Shown piece by piece: positions 24,711 to 33,233 of a stretch of DNA of 64,000 nt. The translations under genes were made by a program, and so were the position numbers. How positions within the stretch are numbered: position 1 is the first letter of the stretch; every line of letters begins with the position of its first letter. The stretch is from CAYNVQ01 sp964400735 (GTDB lineage Bacteria > Acidobacteriota > Aminicenantia > Aminicenantales > Aminicenantaceae): positions 558,001 through 622,000 of the forward strand of contig CAYNVQ010000001.1 of assembly GCA_964400735.1 (NCBI GenBank). The letters are read 5' to 3'. A model generated the notes under the pieces. The model had not been told where the DNA came from. It saw nothing but the letters and a program-made list of their open reading frames with translations, and did not search any database.

Positions 24711-25946
24711 CTATATCCTCAAGGCTTCGACAGGGTCCAGGTTCGAGGCCCGACGCGCCGGGGCAAAACCAGAGATGAGCCCGATCAATCCGAGAAGGGT
24801 TACCGTCACTAGAGCCACTTCCAAAGAGAAAGTGGGCCGTCCGATTTCCTCCTCAATTCCGGTCGTGGGGAAAATGCTGATAATCCCATAAGAGAGACCC
24901 AATCCGAAAGCTCCTCCGATGAGTGTTATCAGAAGAGTCTCGAACAAAAATTGGGAAAGGATAAATCCTTTTTTAGCGCCCACCGCCATTTTCAGCCCGA
25001 TTTCTCTAGTCCTTTCCTCAACGACCACGTTCATGATGTTGGAAACTCCGATTCCTCCCACTATCAAAGTGAACGCTCCGACAACACCCAAGAAAATATT
25101 GAATCCCAGCATGATTGCCGTGAACAGCTTCTCTCCCTCGGTCATATCCCACACCCCTATGGCTTCTTTATCCTGGGGATGGAACCTGTACTTTTTGGCC
25201 AGCACTCCCAAAACAGACTTCAGAATGATCTCATTTTGATCGGGATTTTTCCCTTGTATGACGATGTTGTTGAGGTATCTATGCCCGAAGAGAGTGGCAA
25301 AGGTTGTGGCAGGAATAAAGGCCGCGAATTCGTCCCGGTCTCCATAGCTAGAATTTTGCGTTTTTTCGATCAAAACCCCGACCACTTGAAAGGGAATAGA
25401 ATTCAGGGCAACCGTGCGGCCAACGGCCGGCTCATCCCCGAATAGTTCCTCTTTCACTGTTGAGCCAAGAAAAATGGACCTTTTTCTGTGCTCGATGTCT
25501 ACGGAATCGAGAAATCTTCCGCCTCTCTCGGGGATGATATTTCGGATTTCCCCATAAACAGGGTAAACTCCCCGCAGATACACTGAATAGGTGTTTTTTT
25601 CTGTCTTCAGTTTCACCCCTCCCCTTGCGTATTCAGGACTTACATGTTTTATCTGGGAGATTTCACGCTGAAGAAGAAAGGCGTCCTCCTCACGAAAATT
25701 CAGCCTCCTCCCTTTATTGAGCCCTTCGTAAGGCAGGCTGGTTCTTCCGGGCCAAAGAATGAGCAATCCTTCGCCCATTCCGTGAAAGCTCTTTTTCATC
25801 TGCCGGCCAAGGCCCGTTCCGAATCCCAAAAGAAGCACGACAGAAATGGTCCCCCAGGTGATCCCGAAAATGGTCAGAAAGGTCCTCAGTTTTTGGGATC
25901 TCATATCCCGAAAAAACTGAGAAACAAACATGAAGAATTTCATCAA
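24711..25946 (-). CDS. MacB-like ABC permease (first of pair)
   Basis: 411 aa, same architecture as the following gene: first helix 'FLTIFGITWGTISVVLLLGF', periplasmic core, then 'LGVVGAFTLIVGGIGVSNIM', 'TLLITLIGGAFGLGLSYGII' and 'VTLLGLIGLISGFAPARRAS'. Cytoplasmic coupling motif 'ERTREIGLKMAVGAKK'. It is about a third identical in pattern to its partner, so a duplicated permease pair is likely. It follows the HlyD gene by 16 bases. Confidence 0.9.
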   Translation of the reverse strand: MMKFFMFVSQFFRDMRSQKLRTFLTIFGITWGTISVVLLLGFGTGLGRQMKKSFHGMGEGLLILWPGRTSLPYEGLNKGRRLNFREEDAFLLQREISQIKHVSPEYARGGVKLKTEKNTYSVYLRGVYPVYGEIRNIIPERGGRFLDSVDIEHRKRSIFLGSTVKEELFGDEPAVGRTVALNSIPFQVVGVLIEKTQNSSYGDRDEFAAFIPATTFATLFGHRYLNNIVIQGKNPDQNEIILKSVLGVLAKKYRFHPQDKEAIGVWDMTEGEKLFTAIMLGFNIFLGVVGAFTLIVGGIGVSNIMNVVVEERTREIGLKMAVGAKKGFILSQFLFETLLITLIGGAFGLGLSYGIISIFPTTGIEEEIGRPTFSLEVALVTVTLLGLIGLISGFAPARRASNLDPVEALRI

Positions 25947-25962
25947 ACTGGCTTCTTCAAAT

Positions 25963-27054
25963 TCACTTAATTTCTTTAGGAGGTCTCTCTACGACTTCTT
26001 CTCCTTCTTCGAGACCCTCCAAAACCTCAACGTTTATTCCGTCACTCAAACCGATTTTGATTTCTCTTTTTACGATCTCACCGCTTTCTTTTTGCACTTC
26101 CACGAATGTTTTATCCGCCTCGAATTCGATGAGCCGCTCTGGCACGAACAAGGTTTCTTCTGATTTGTTGATCAAGAGCTCCGCGTTGGCTGAATAACCA
26201 GCCCGGATAATTTTCTGGCCTCTCTTTGTTATTTTTATCTCCACATCAAAAAGGGTCGCATTCTCCTGTTTCTTGGCTTTCGGCGATATCCTGGCGAGCT
26301 CTCCTGTAATGTCCTCATCCGGGATAGCCCCTATTTTTAGCCTGGCTTCCATGCCTTGTTCGAGCTTTCCTACGTCGATCTCATCCACCGTCCCCTTGAA
26401 CATAAGACTTTTCATGTCTGCCAAGATAAGGAGTTCGGTTCCTGCTTGATAAGAAGTCAAAGGGACAACAGGATCTCCTTCATTGACCCTTCTCTCCAGA
26501 ATAGTTCCACCTACTGGGGATTTGATGATCGTATCCACCTGACGGTCAGCGACCTTCGTACTGCCTTTTTCGATCAAAGCCAACTTTTCCTGAGCCATGT
26601 TGAGTCTTAACTTGGACTGTTTGTATTCATTTTCAGCCACTTCAAATTCCTTTTGAGATATCAACCGCGATTCCAGAAGCTTTTTCATTCGTTCGAAATC
26701 GCTTCTGGCGATCTCAAAATTGGCTAAAGCGATCTCGGAGTTCCTCTTGGTCTCGGCAAATTCCAGGGGTGTAGGGTCCGGTTTGATCTCTACCAGCGGC
26801 TGTCCGCTCTCGACTCTATCTCCTACTTTGACGAAAACATTTTTGACAATCCCGGATATCTTGGATTTTACCGAGATTTCCTTTTCCGGCTCGATTTGGC
26901 CGATGGCCAGGGCCTTTTCGATGATATCCCCCCTTTGTATCTTTACCAATTGAATGGAGTTTTCACTATTATTGTTTTTGGTCTTTGCCGCGATAAAGAC
27001 CGCTAAGGCTATGATGATGAGGATGATGATCAGTATTAAGATCTTTCTGAACAT
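25963..27054 (-). CDS. HlyD/MacA-type periplasmic adaptor (second system)
   Basis: 363 aa. N-terminal membrane helix rich in Ile ('ILILIIILIIIALAVFIAA'), barrel-sandwich half 'IVKNVFVKVGDRVESGQPLV', a coiled-coil hairpin around residues 95-165, second lipoyl half 'TIIKSPVGGTILERRVNEGD', and a C-terminal domain with 'GLSDGINVEVLEGLEEGEEV'. ATG 27054 is selected because GAGGAGG lies just upstream; a longer frame from 27123 would bury the membrane helix and lacks a site. First gene of the adaptor-permease-permease-ATPase operon. Substrate not deducible. Confidence 0.9.
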   Translation of the reverse strand: MFRKILILIIILIIIALAVFIAAKTKNNNSENSIQLVKIQRGDIIEKALAIGQIEPEKEISVKSKISGIVKNVFVKVGDRVESGQPLVEIKPDPTPLEFAETKRNSEIALANFEIARSDFERMKKLLESRLISQKEFEVAENEYKQSKLRLNMAQEKLALIEKGSTKVADRQVDTIIKSPVGGTILERRVNEGDPVVPLTSYQAGTELLILADMKSLMFKGTVDEIDVGKLEQGMEARLKIGAIPDEDITGELARISPKAKKQENATLFDVEIKITKRGQKIIRAGYSANAELLINKSEETLFVPERLIEFEADKTFVEVQKESGEIVKREIKIGLSDGINVEVLEGLEEGEEVVERPPKEIK

Positions 27055-27316
27055 AGGAGCCTCCTCTTGTGGACTTCTCACGATTGTATACGATTGAGGC
27101 AAAAAAAAAGTTCCACTAGTCATGACTATCAGGGACGATGAAGCTGGACTAATGAAACAGCGAATTATTCAGACCGATCGATAGAATCAATTGCGGTTCC
27201 AGGGAAAGGCAGATATATACTTAAAAGGCTTAAAATTCTAAATATTAACTGGTATTAATCATCAAAGTTGGAATGTTGCCCCAATCCAACGTTGGAGTTG
27301 AAAATTAGATCAATTC

Positions 27317-27484
27317 TTATTGAGATTCTTTATCCTTTTTTTGCTGTTCTTTTTTCCAATAATCCATACAGTCCAAGTGGCAAAAATGAAGCACGTACCC
27401 CTCTCCTTCGGCATGTACGGCTGAAGCCTTGGGAATCATCTTTTTACATACATGACAGGCAATTTTTTCTTCTTGTTCATTCAT
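27317..27484 (-). CDS. Small TRASH/zinc-ribbon-like protein (55 aa)
   Basis: A 55-residue frame with AAAGGA six bases before the ATG. It carries two Cys pairs, 'ACHVCKKMIP' and 'HFCHLDCMDYW', spaced about 22 residues apart, followed by a Lys/Glu/Gln-rich tail. The layout CxxC...CxxxC with an aromatic after the second pair resembles TRASH/YHS-type metal-binding treble clefts found in metal-handling proteins. Too short for simple ORF filters, but the codon use and ligand pattern look real. It lies between the HlyD operon and the MBL hydrolase gene and may be independently transcribed. Confidence 0.65.
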   Translation of the reverse strand: MNEQEEKIACHVCKKMIPKASAVHAEGEGYVLHFCHLDCMDYWKKEQQKKDKESQ

Positions 27485-27533
27485 TATGAATCCTTTCTTG
27501 CTTATTATAGCTGAAAGGGAAGGACAGGTGAAC

Positions 27534-28394
27534 TCAGGCGGAGTTTTTTAATGAAGAAAAGATATATTTATCGTTTTTCTTTTCGATTTTACCGAAGAAG
27601 AATTGAGGATCATGGACGAAAGCGAGAGTCCAATCTTCGGCTATAGCCAGCTCGAAGAATTTCTTTTTGTTCGCGAGTGTTTCCAGCGGAAAAAGATCAT
27701 AGCTCATGATGTAAGAGAGGCCTACATGACCGGACATCGGAACCATATCGGCCAGAAAAAAAAGAACTTCGTTTTGAGAAACAATCTTTACACACTGATG
27801 ATGGGATGTATGACCGGGCGCCAACAAGACTTCCACCCCTTCTGTAACCTGGGTATCGCCATCGACAAGCCGAAGAAGCCCACATTCGGCTAAAGGGAGA
27901 AACGTATCCGGCATATAGCTGGGCTTATCTCTATAACAGGGCTCTTGTGCATAATCCCACTCGCCCTTCTGGATGATGTATTGAGCAGTGGGGAATGTAG
28001 GAATGATTTCGCCCTCTCTATTCCTCATGGTATTGCCGCCGCAGTGGTCAAAATGAAGGTGGGAATTGATGACAAAGCCGACATCTTGGGCACGGAACCC
28101 GAGACCTTCGAGTTCACCGAGCAGGCCCGGTTCTTGCTCGACAGAATAAAAATTTCGAAATTTGGGATCCAATTCCGGGCCGATTCCGGTCTCCACCAGC
28201 ACCAAAGATTTGGGGGTTTCGATCAGGAGGGAATTGAGTCCCATTTGAATTCTATTCTGATTGTCTGGTGAATATATTTTTTCCCATAGAACCTTAGGAA
28301 CTACACCGAACATTGCTCCCCCATCTAAATAAAAATAGCCGTCTCGGAGGCCGTAAATAGTGAATTGACCTAGAGAAATTTTCGAGGAGGTCAT
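27534..28394 (-). CDS. MBL-fold hydrolase, lactonase-like
   Basis: 286 aa. Zinc motif 'NSHLHFDHCGGN' near residue 110, further ligands 'LAPGHTSHHQ' and 'FLADMVPMSGH'. The overall layout resembles N-acyl-homoserine-lactone lactonases and related MBL hydrolases. The N-terminus 'FTIYGLRDGYFYLDGGAMFG' has no signal peptide, so the protein is cytoplasmic. It overlaps the nuoI stop by four bases and is therefore translated with the complex I operon, taking the place where nuoJ normally follows. Substrate unknown; quorum quenching should not be assumed. Confidence 0.85.
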   Translation of the reverse strand: MTSSKISLGQFTIYGLRDGYFYLDGGAMFGVVPKVLWEKIYSPDNQNRIQMGLNSLLIETPKSLVLVETGIGPELDPKFRNFYSVEQEPGLLGELEGLGFRAQDVGFVINSHLHFDHCGGNTMRNREGEIIPTFPTAQYIIQKGEWDYAQEPCYRDKPSYMPDTFLPLAECGLLRLVDGDTQVTEGVEVLLAPGHTSHHQCVKIVSQNEVLFFLADMVPMSGHVGLSYIMSYDLFPLETLANKKKFFELAIAEDWTLAFVHDPQFFFGKIEKKNDKYIFSSLKNSA

Positions 28395-28864
28395 CCGAGA
28401 AGTTCTTCGAGATCATAGACCAGCTTATCGCGTGTGTACTCGGCGAACTCGATCTTTCCCGTATCCATTCGGATAGCATCTTCGGGGCAGGCTTCGACAC
28501 AAAATCCGCAGAAACAGCACCGGCTTAGATCGATGATAAAAGTCGAGGGATACTTCTGGATTTCCGGATCGGCATCCTCGGCGGCTTCCACGTAGATACA
28601 CTCTGATGGGCAGACCGTTACACAGAGCATGCAGGCCACACAACGGGGCTTTCCATCCTCTCGTTTCAGAAGCCTGTGCAGGCTTCTATGTCGGTAGGCG
28701 ATCTTTCTTTTTTCTTCTGGATACTGGATGGTAACGGCGCCCTTCCGTTTGGTCTTGATTCCAAAGAGGTTCAATGTGTGGAACCACATGTTCACTAAAA
28801 AATGACGGGTAGTGATCAGGCTACCCTTTATGATCTCGATAAAATAACCAAGTGCTTTAATCAT
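28391..28864 (-). CDS. nuoI: NADH-quinone oxidoreductase subunit I
   Basis: 157 aa, carrying two 4Fe-4S clusters (N6a/N6b): 'CVACMLCVTVCP' near residue 75 and 'CCFCGFCVEACP' near residue 117. The subunit passes electrons from NuoG toward the N2 cluster in NuoB. An N-terminal amphipathic helix and the 'YPEEKRKIAYRHRSLH' region match the family. It overlaps nuoH by four bases upstream and the MBL hydrolase gene downstream. Confidence 0.95.
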   Translation of the reverse strand: MIKALGYFIEIIKGSLITTRHFLVNMWFHTLNLFGIKTKRKGAVTIQYPEEKRKIAYRHRSLHRLLKREDGKPRCVACMLCVTVCPSECIYVEAAEDADPEIQKYPSTFIIDLSRCCFCGFCVEACPEDAIRMDTGKIEFAEYTRDKLVYDLEELLG

Positions 28865-29940
28865 CCTATCAAACTCATCAAAATCGCTGTGGCGGATATG
28901 TTGATCAGGCTAAGGGGCACGAGAAGTTTCCAGCCCAAATCCATGACCTGGTCATAACGGAATCTAGGATATGTCCAGCGGATCAACACCTGGAGCCAGC
29001 AGAAGAAAAAGACCTTCAGATTAAAAGCCAGGACCTGGAATAAGACCACAATTCCATGAGGCAGCAACCATTGACCACCCCAAGGAAAATGGAATCCATC
29101 GGCATACATCCATGGAACTTGCCAACCGCCGAAAAAGAGAGTGGTTAAAAGACAAGCAATGATGAGAACCTCCATGAAATCTGTAAACATGAAAAGTCCC
29201 CACTTAAGGCCTGAATATTCGGTGAAAAATCCGACGATTTCGTTTTCCCCTTCCGGGAGGTCGAAGGGAACCCTTTTGGTTTCGGCCAGGGCTGCAAAGA
29301 AAAAGATCAATAGGCCAAGCGGTTGAAGGAATACTCCCCACTTGGGAAGCCAACCGAAAAGCAATTCGCCCTGATAGTGAACGATTTCCGAAAGTTTTAA
29401 GGAGGGATAGACCATGATCAAGCCGATAAGAGAAAGGCCCAATGCCACCTCGTAGGAGATGAGCTGGGCAGCGCCTCTCATGCCGCCCAGCAGGGTGTAA
29501 CGGTTATTCGAGCTCCAGCCGGCCAAAATAATTCCGTAGATTCCCAAGGACAACATGGCCAGCACGAACAATAGACTGACGTTGAAATCGACGATCTGTA
29601 GTTTTATCTCCCGCCCGCCGATCCGCAATACATCCCCGAAGGGAATAGCAGAGATAGTGACAGCCACGAAGAAAAAGGAGATGAAAGGAGCAAGGTTATG
29701 GAGAAACCTTCTCGAGAATCTAGGGGTGAAATCTTCCTTGAAGATCATCTTGATGGCATCGGCAAAGGGCTGGAAGAGACCGATGACTCTGAACTTCCAG
29801 ATATTCGCTCTGTTGGCTCCGATTCTATCCTGGATGACAGCGCTTTCTTTCCTCTCTACCCAGGTCAGATAGAGGGCGATCACGAGAAACCAAACCAGAG
29901 CACAAACGATCTTGATTAGAATAATTAACCACTCACTCAC
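28861..29940 (-). CDS. nuoH: NADH-quinone oxidoreductase subunit H
   Basis: 359 aa with about eight membrane helices. It forms part of the quinone chamber and the first proton path. Conserved features seen: 'WVERKESAVIQDRIGANRAN', 'PFADAIKMIFKEDFTP', 'RGAAQLISYEVALGLSLIG' and 'ETKRVPFDLPEGENEIVGFF'. Length and order match the family. Eight-base overlap with nuoG and four-base overlap with nuoI show tight coupling. Confidence 0.95.
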   Translation of the reverse strand: MSEWLIILIKIVCALVWFLVIALYLTWVERKESAVIQDRIGANRANIWKFRVIGLFQPFADAIKMIFKEDFTPRFSRRFLHNLAPFISFFFVAVTISAIPFGDVLRIGGREIKLQIVDFNVSLLFVLAMLSLGIYGIILAGWSSNNRYTLLGGMRGAAQLISYEVALGLSLIGLIMVYPSLKLSEIVHYQGELLFGWLPKWGVFLQPLGLLIFFFAALAETKRVPFDLPEGENEIVGFFTEYSGLKWGLFMFTDFMEVLIIACLLTTLFFGGWQVPWMYADGFHFPWGGQWLLPHGIVVLFQVLAFNLKVFFFCWLQVLIRWTYPRFRYDQVMDLGWKLLVPLSLINISATAILMSLIG

Positions 29941-31486
29941 TGTTTTTCTCGAAAAATGGAATCTCCTTTTTCATCTCTTCTCTTATATCCTCTAAAGATG
30001 AAAGAGGGCTGTAGAATTTATAATTTATCCTCAACTGTTTCGCAAAATCCATAAGCAATCGCCATTCAGGCTGGCTGTTTCCTGGCGGATCGAGAGATGG
30101 CGAAAAGGCCTGAATGAGACCATCAACGCTAGTTAAAGACCCCTCTTTTTCAGCAATAAGAGACGTAGGGGCAACTACATTGAAGTGTGCACTTAGGTCC
30201 CGATGATGGGAGGTCAGAAGCACCTTTGTTTTTATCCTCTCCAGGAATGCCTCCAGAGGATCAATATCTAGCCTATCCATAAAAGGGGAACCAAACACAA
30301 ATAACAATTCGATGCCTTCAAAAAATTTTCCCCAATTACCAGGGCTTGTATCAAATCCGATTTCTTGGGCTCCTCTCTTGTTTGGCGTCCGTTCCTTCGT
30401 CAGCAGGTTGCCGTCCCCTTCCTCTTCTGCGGGATCAAGAAAGATTATTTTATTGGCACCTAGGTCCTTCCGGAATAATTTATCCACCAGAAAAAGCTCC
30501 TCGTTTGTAAGCCAGGAGTGAAGGATAACACCTATCCGGGAGGCTTTCATTCGGCTGTAGAACCGTTTTGCCTTTTCTGCGAGGCGGGAGATCAAATCCG
30601 TCCAGTTATCGATTTGATAATAATCGTTCACGACGATTCTATCGAGTCTATTTTCATTCAGATAAGAATAACCATAGCGGCCTAAGTCGCAAATCCACAG
30701 TCCATTTACACTTTGGTTCTCCCGAGAACGGATACGGTATACTTTTTTAGGCAGCGAAAAACGGGAAAATCCCTCATGAGACTCTACAAATATATTGCAT
30801 CCTCGGCTGCAAAGAGGACAAATAGATTCTCCGCCCTTCAAGAACCAGGATCGGGTTTTAAACCTGAAATCCTTATCCGTGATGGCCCCTACCGGACAGA
30901 TCTCTGCAAGGTTTCCCGAATAATTATTATCGACCAGTACTCCGTCATAAGTACCGATTTCGGCATGAATACCTCGCTGGAAAACACCCAGCTCTTCGGT
31001 TTTTGTGACCTCACGTAGAAACCGGACACATCTTGTGCACAGGATACATCTCTCCTGGTCGAGAACAAGATTCTTTCCTATATCGACCTTCTTTTCCCTT
31101 TTTTCCTTATATTCCTTGAACTCGCTCTCGAAAAGCCCGTATTCTTCGTAATAATCTTGAAGCTTGCATTCTCCGGCTTTGTCGCAGATGGGACAGTCGA
31201 TGGGATGCTCAGCCAGAAGGCATTCCAATACACCCTTTCGGGCTTCGATAACTCTCTCGCTCCTGGTCGAGACCTTCATTCCTTCCCGCACGCGGGTGGA
31301 ACAGGCCAATTCCAGTTTCGGCAGTCCTTCTATTTCGACCAAACACATGCGGCAACTGCCTTCGGGAACAAACGCTTTATGATAGCAAAGATGGGGGATG
31401 TGCAAACCACAACTTTCAGCCACTTCCAATATCGTCATTCCTTCTTGGACTTCCAACTCTATCTCGTCAATCGAAATCTTCACCAT
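29933..31486 (-). CDS. nuoG: NADH-quinone oxidoreductase subunit G (short form)
   Basis: 517 aa. N-terminal 2Fe-2S ferredoxin domain with 'GSCRMC' and downstream Cys, then the His/Cys cluster region 'HPIDCPICDKAGECKLQDYY' and the pair of 4Fe-4S motifs 'CILCTRCVRF' and 'CPLCSRGCN'. The remaining ~280 residues are a shortened molybdopterin-oxidoreductase-like domain without a cofactor. Typical NuoG is 690-900 aa, so the C-terminal part is reduced, yet the cluster-bearing N-terminal domains are intact. It sits 20 bases after nuoF. Confidence 0.92.
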   Translation of the reverse strand: MVKISIDEIELEVQEGMTILEVAESCGLHIPHLCYHKAFVPEGSCRMCLVEIEGLPKLELACSTRVREGMKVSTRSERVIEARKGVLECLLAEHPIDCPICDKAGECKLQDYYEEYGLFESEFKEYKEKREKKVDIGKNLVLDQERCILCTRCVRFLREVTKTEELGVFQRGIHAEIGTYDGVLVDNNYSGNLAEICPVGAITDKDFRFKTRSWFLKGGESICPLCSRGCNIFVESHEGFSRFSLPKKVYRIRSRENQSVNGLWICDLGRYGYSYLNENRLDRIVVNDYYQIDNWTDLISRLAEKAKRFYSRMKASRIGVILHSWLTNEELFLVDKLFRKDLGANKIIFLDPAEEEGDGNLLTKERTPNKRGAQEIGFDTSPGNWGKFFEGIELLFVFGSPFMDRLDIDPLEAFLERIKTKVLLTSHHRDLSAHFNVVAPTSLIAEKEGSLTSVDGLIQAFSPSLDPPGNSQPEWRLLMDFAKQLRINYKFYSPLSSLEDIREEMKKEIPFFEKNSE

Positions 31487-31506
31487 CTCCTCTGTTTCTC
31501 CTGGCC

Positions 31507-32763
31507 TCAGTTCCTTAGATAAGATTCAAGTTCTCCACGAAACTTGTTTACGATGGAAAGAATGGGCATGGCAGCTGCATCTCCTAAGGGGCACAGAGTT
31601 TTTCCCAGCATATTATTGGCAATTTTGATGATTTTATCTAAATCGCCCTTTTCTCCCTTGCCCTCAACCATCCGCCGAACGATTTTACATATCCAAGAAT
31701 TTCCGATCCGGCAGGGAGTGCACTGTCCGCACGATTCATGGGAATAAAATTTCGACACAAGCCTCAAGACATCCAACATGGAGGTTTCCTCGTCGATGAC
31801 CACAATGGCCGCTGAACCGAGCATTGACTTGGCCTCGACCAGCGAATCAAAATCCATTTTGATGTCGATCTCGTCCGCTTTTAAAACTGGAGCCGACATT
31901 CCTCCCGGGATCACGGCTTTCAACCTTTTTCCATCCTTCATTCCCCCTGCATATTGGATGATAATATCCTTCAAGCTCGTTCCTATAGGCAGCTCATAGA
32001 TTCCCGGGTTTTTCACCATTCCGCTTACGCCGAAAATACGTGTCCCTCCATCCTTGGGCAATCCCACCTGGCAAAAACGTTCCGCACCGTTCAAAATGAT
32101 ATAAGGAATATTCGATAAGGTCTCGACATTGTTGATAACCGTGGGGCATCCAAAAAGACCTATGGACGCCGGAAAAGGAGGTTTTAAACGCGGATTTCCT
32201 CTTTTCCCTTCCAGTGATTCGAGCAGAGCGGTCTCCTCTCCGCAGATGTAAGCACCAGCCCCCCTATGGACATACACATCCAGGTCGAATCCTGAGCCTA
32301 GAATGTTTTTTCCTAAAAAATTTTTTGAGTAGGCCTCAGATATGGCCTGCTCCAGACGGACGGCGACAGACTCATATTCCCCCCTTATATAAATGTAGGC
32401 AGTGTGTATACCCACGCCCAAAGACGCGAGGATGATGCCTTCGAGAAGGAGATGGGGATTATGGGTCATGATGTAGCGGTCCTTGAACGTTCCTGGTTCT
32501 CCCTCATCCGCATTCACGCAAAGATACTTGGGTTTTTCGACATTTTGGGGAACAAAACCCCATTTCACTCCTGCCGGAAATCCAGCGCCTCCCCTTCCCC
32601 TAAGGTTCGCGGCCTTGACCTCCTGTAGGATATCATCCGGCTTCATCTCCCTGAGAGCCTTTTTTACGGCCTCATACCCCTTGTGTTTGAGATAGACATC
32701 GATCGAGAACAGATTTGCCAGTCCGAAATTTTTAGTTAATATCTTCTCATCCACTTTTTTCAC
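31507..32763 (-). CDS. nuoF: NADH-quinone oxidoreductase subunit F
   Basis: 418 aa flavoprotein that oxidises NADH. The NADH site 'LRGRGGAGFPAGVKW', FMN-binding 'NADEGEPGTFKDR', 'GAGAYICGEETALLESLEG' and the 4Fe-4S (N3) motif 'SCGQCTPCRIG' are all present. With nuoE and nuoG this gives a complete NADH-input module. Four-base overlap with nuoE. Confidence 0.96.
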   Translation of the reverse strand: MKKVDEKILTKNFGLANLFSIDVYLKHKGYEAVKKALREMKPDDILQEVKAANLRGRGGAGFPAGVKWGFVPQNVEKPKYLCVNADEGEPGTFKDRYIMTHNPHLLLEGIILASLGVGIHTAYIYIRGEYESVAVRLEQAISEAYSKNFLGKNILGSGFDLDVYVHRGAGAYICGEETALLESLEGKRGNPRLKPPFPASIGLFGCPTVINNVETLSNIPYIILNGAERFCQVGLPKDGGTRIFGVSGMVKNPGIYELPIGTSLKDIIIQYAGGMKDGKRLKAVIPGGMSAPVLKADEIDIKMDFDSLVEAKSMLGSAAIVVIDEETSMLDVLRLVSKFYSHESCGQCTPCRIGNSWICKIVRRMVEGKGEKGDLDKIIKIANNMLGKTLCPLGDAAAMPILSIVNKFRGELESYLRN

Positions 32764-33233
32764 TCTAGCTTGCTTAAAATATCGTCGATTCTATCCTTAT
32801 CCAAATCTCCAAAATAGTCGAAATTGATCATCATGCAGGGAGCCTGTTCGCAGGCACCCAAGCACTCGACAGTAGTGAGCGTGAATTTTTTATCCAGGGA
32901 AGTCTCCCCTACATCGATGCCCAATTTTTCCTTGAGATGCTCGATCAGAGATTCCGATCCCAGCAAGGAGCAGCTTATATTGGAGCAGACTTGAATGTGA
33001 TACTTTCCCACAGGATCCTGGTTGATCATTGTGTAGAAAGTCGCCACCTCTTTTACCTTGATGGGCTTTATTCCCAGAATTTCGGCCACTTTTCTTTCTT
33101 CTTGAGAAGAGATAAAACCGATTTCACGCTGGACGAGATGAAGAACCGGAAGCAGGGCCGCTTCCTTTTTTGCATAGTGAGAGACAAGTTCCTCGATTTT
33201 CTTCAGAGTCGAATCGCTTATAGCCGGACTCAT
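32760..33233 (-). CDS. nuoE: NADH-quinone oxidoreductase subunit E
   Basis: 157 aa thioredoxin-like subunit carrying the 2Fe-2S cluster N1a: ligands in 'CSNISC' and 'CLGACEQAP'. The helical N-terminus ('LLPVLHLVQREIGFIS') matches the family. ATG 33233 is chosen because it gives the normal length and an ATGA overlap with the nuoD stop; a frame reaching 33341 would run inside nuoD. Confidence 0.94.
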   Translation of the reverse strand: MSPAISDSTLKKIEELVSHYAKKEAALLPVLHLVQREIGFISSQEERKVAEILGIKPIKVKEVATFYTMINQDPVGKYHIQVCSNISCSLLGSESLIEHLKEKLGIDVGETSLDKKFTLTTVECLGACEQAPCMMINFDYFGDLDKDRIDDILSKLE

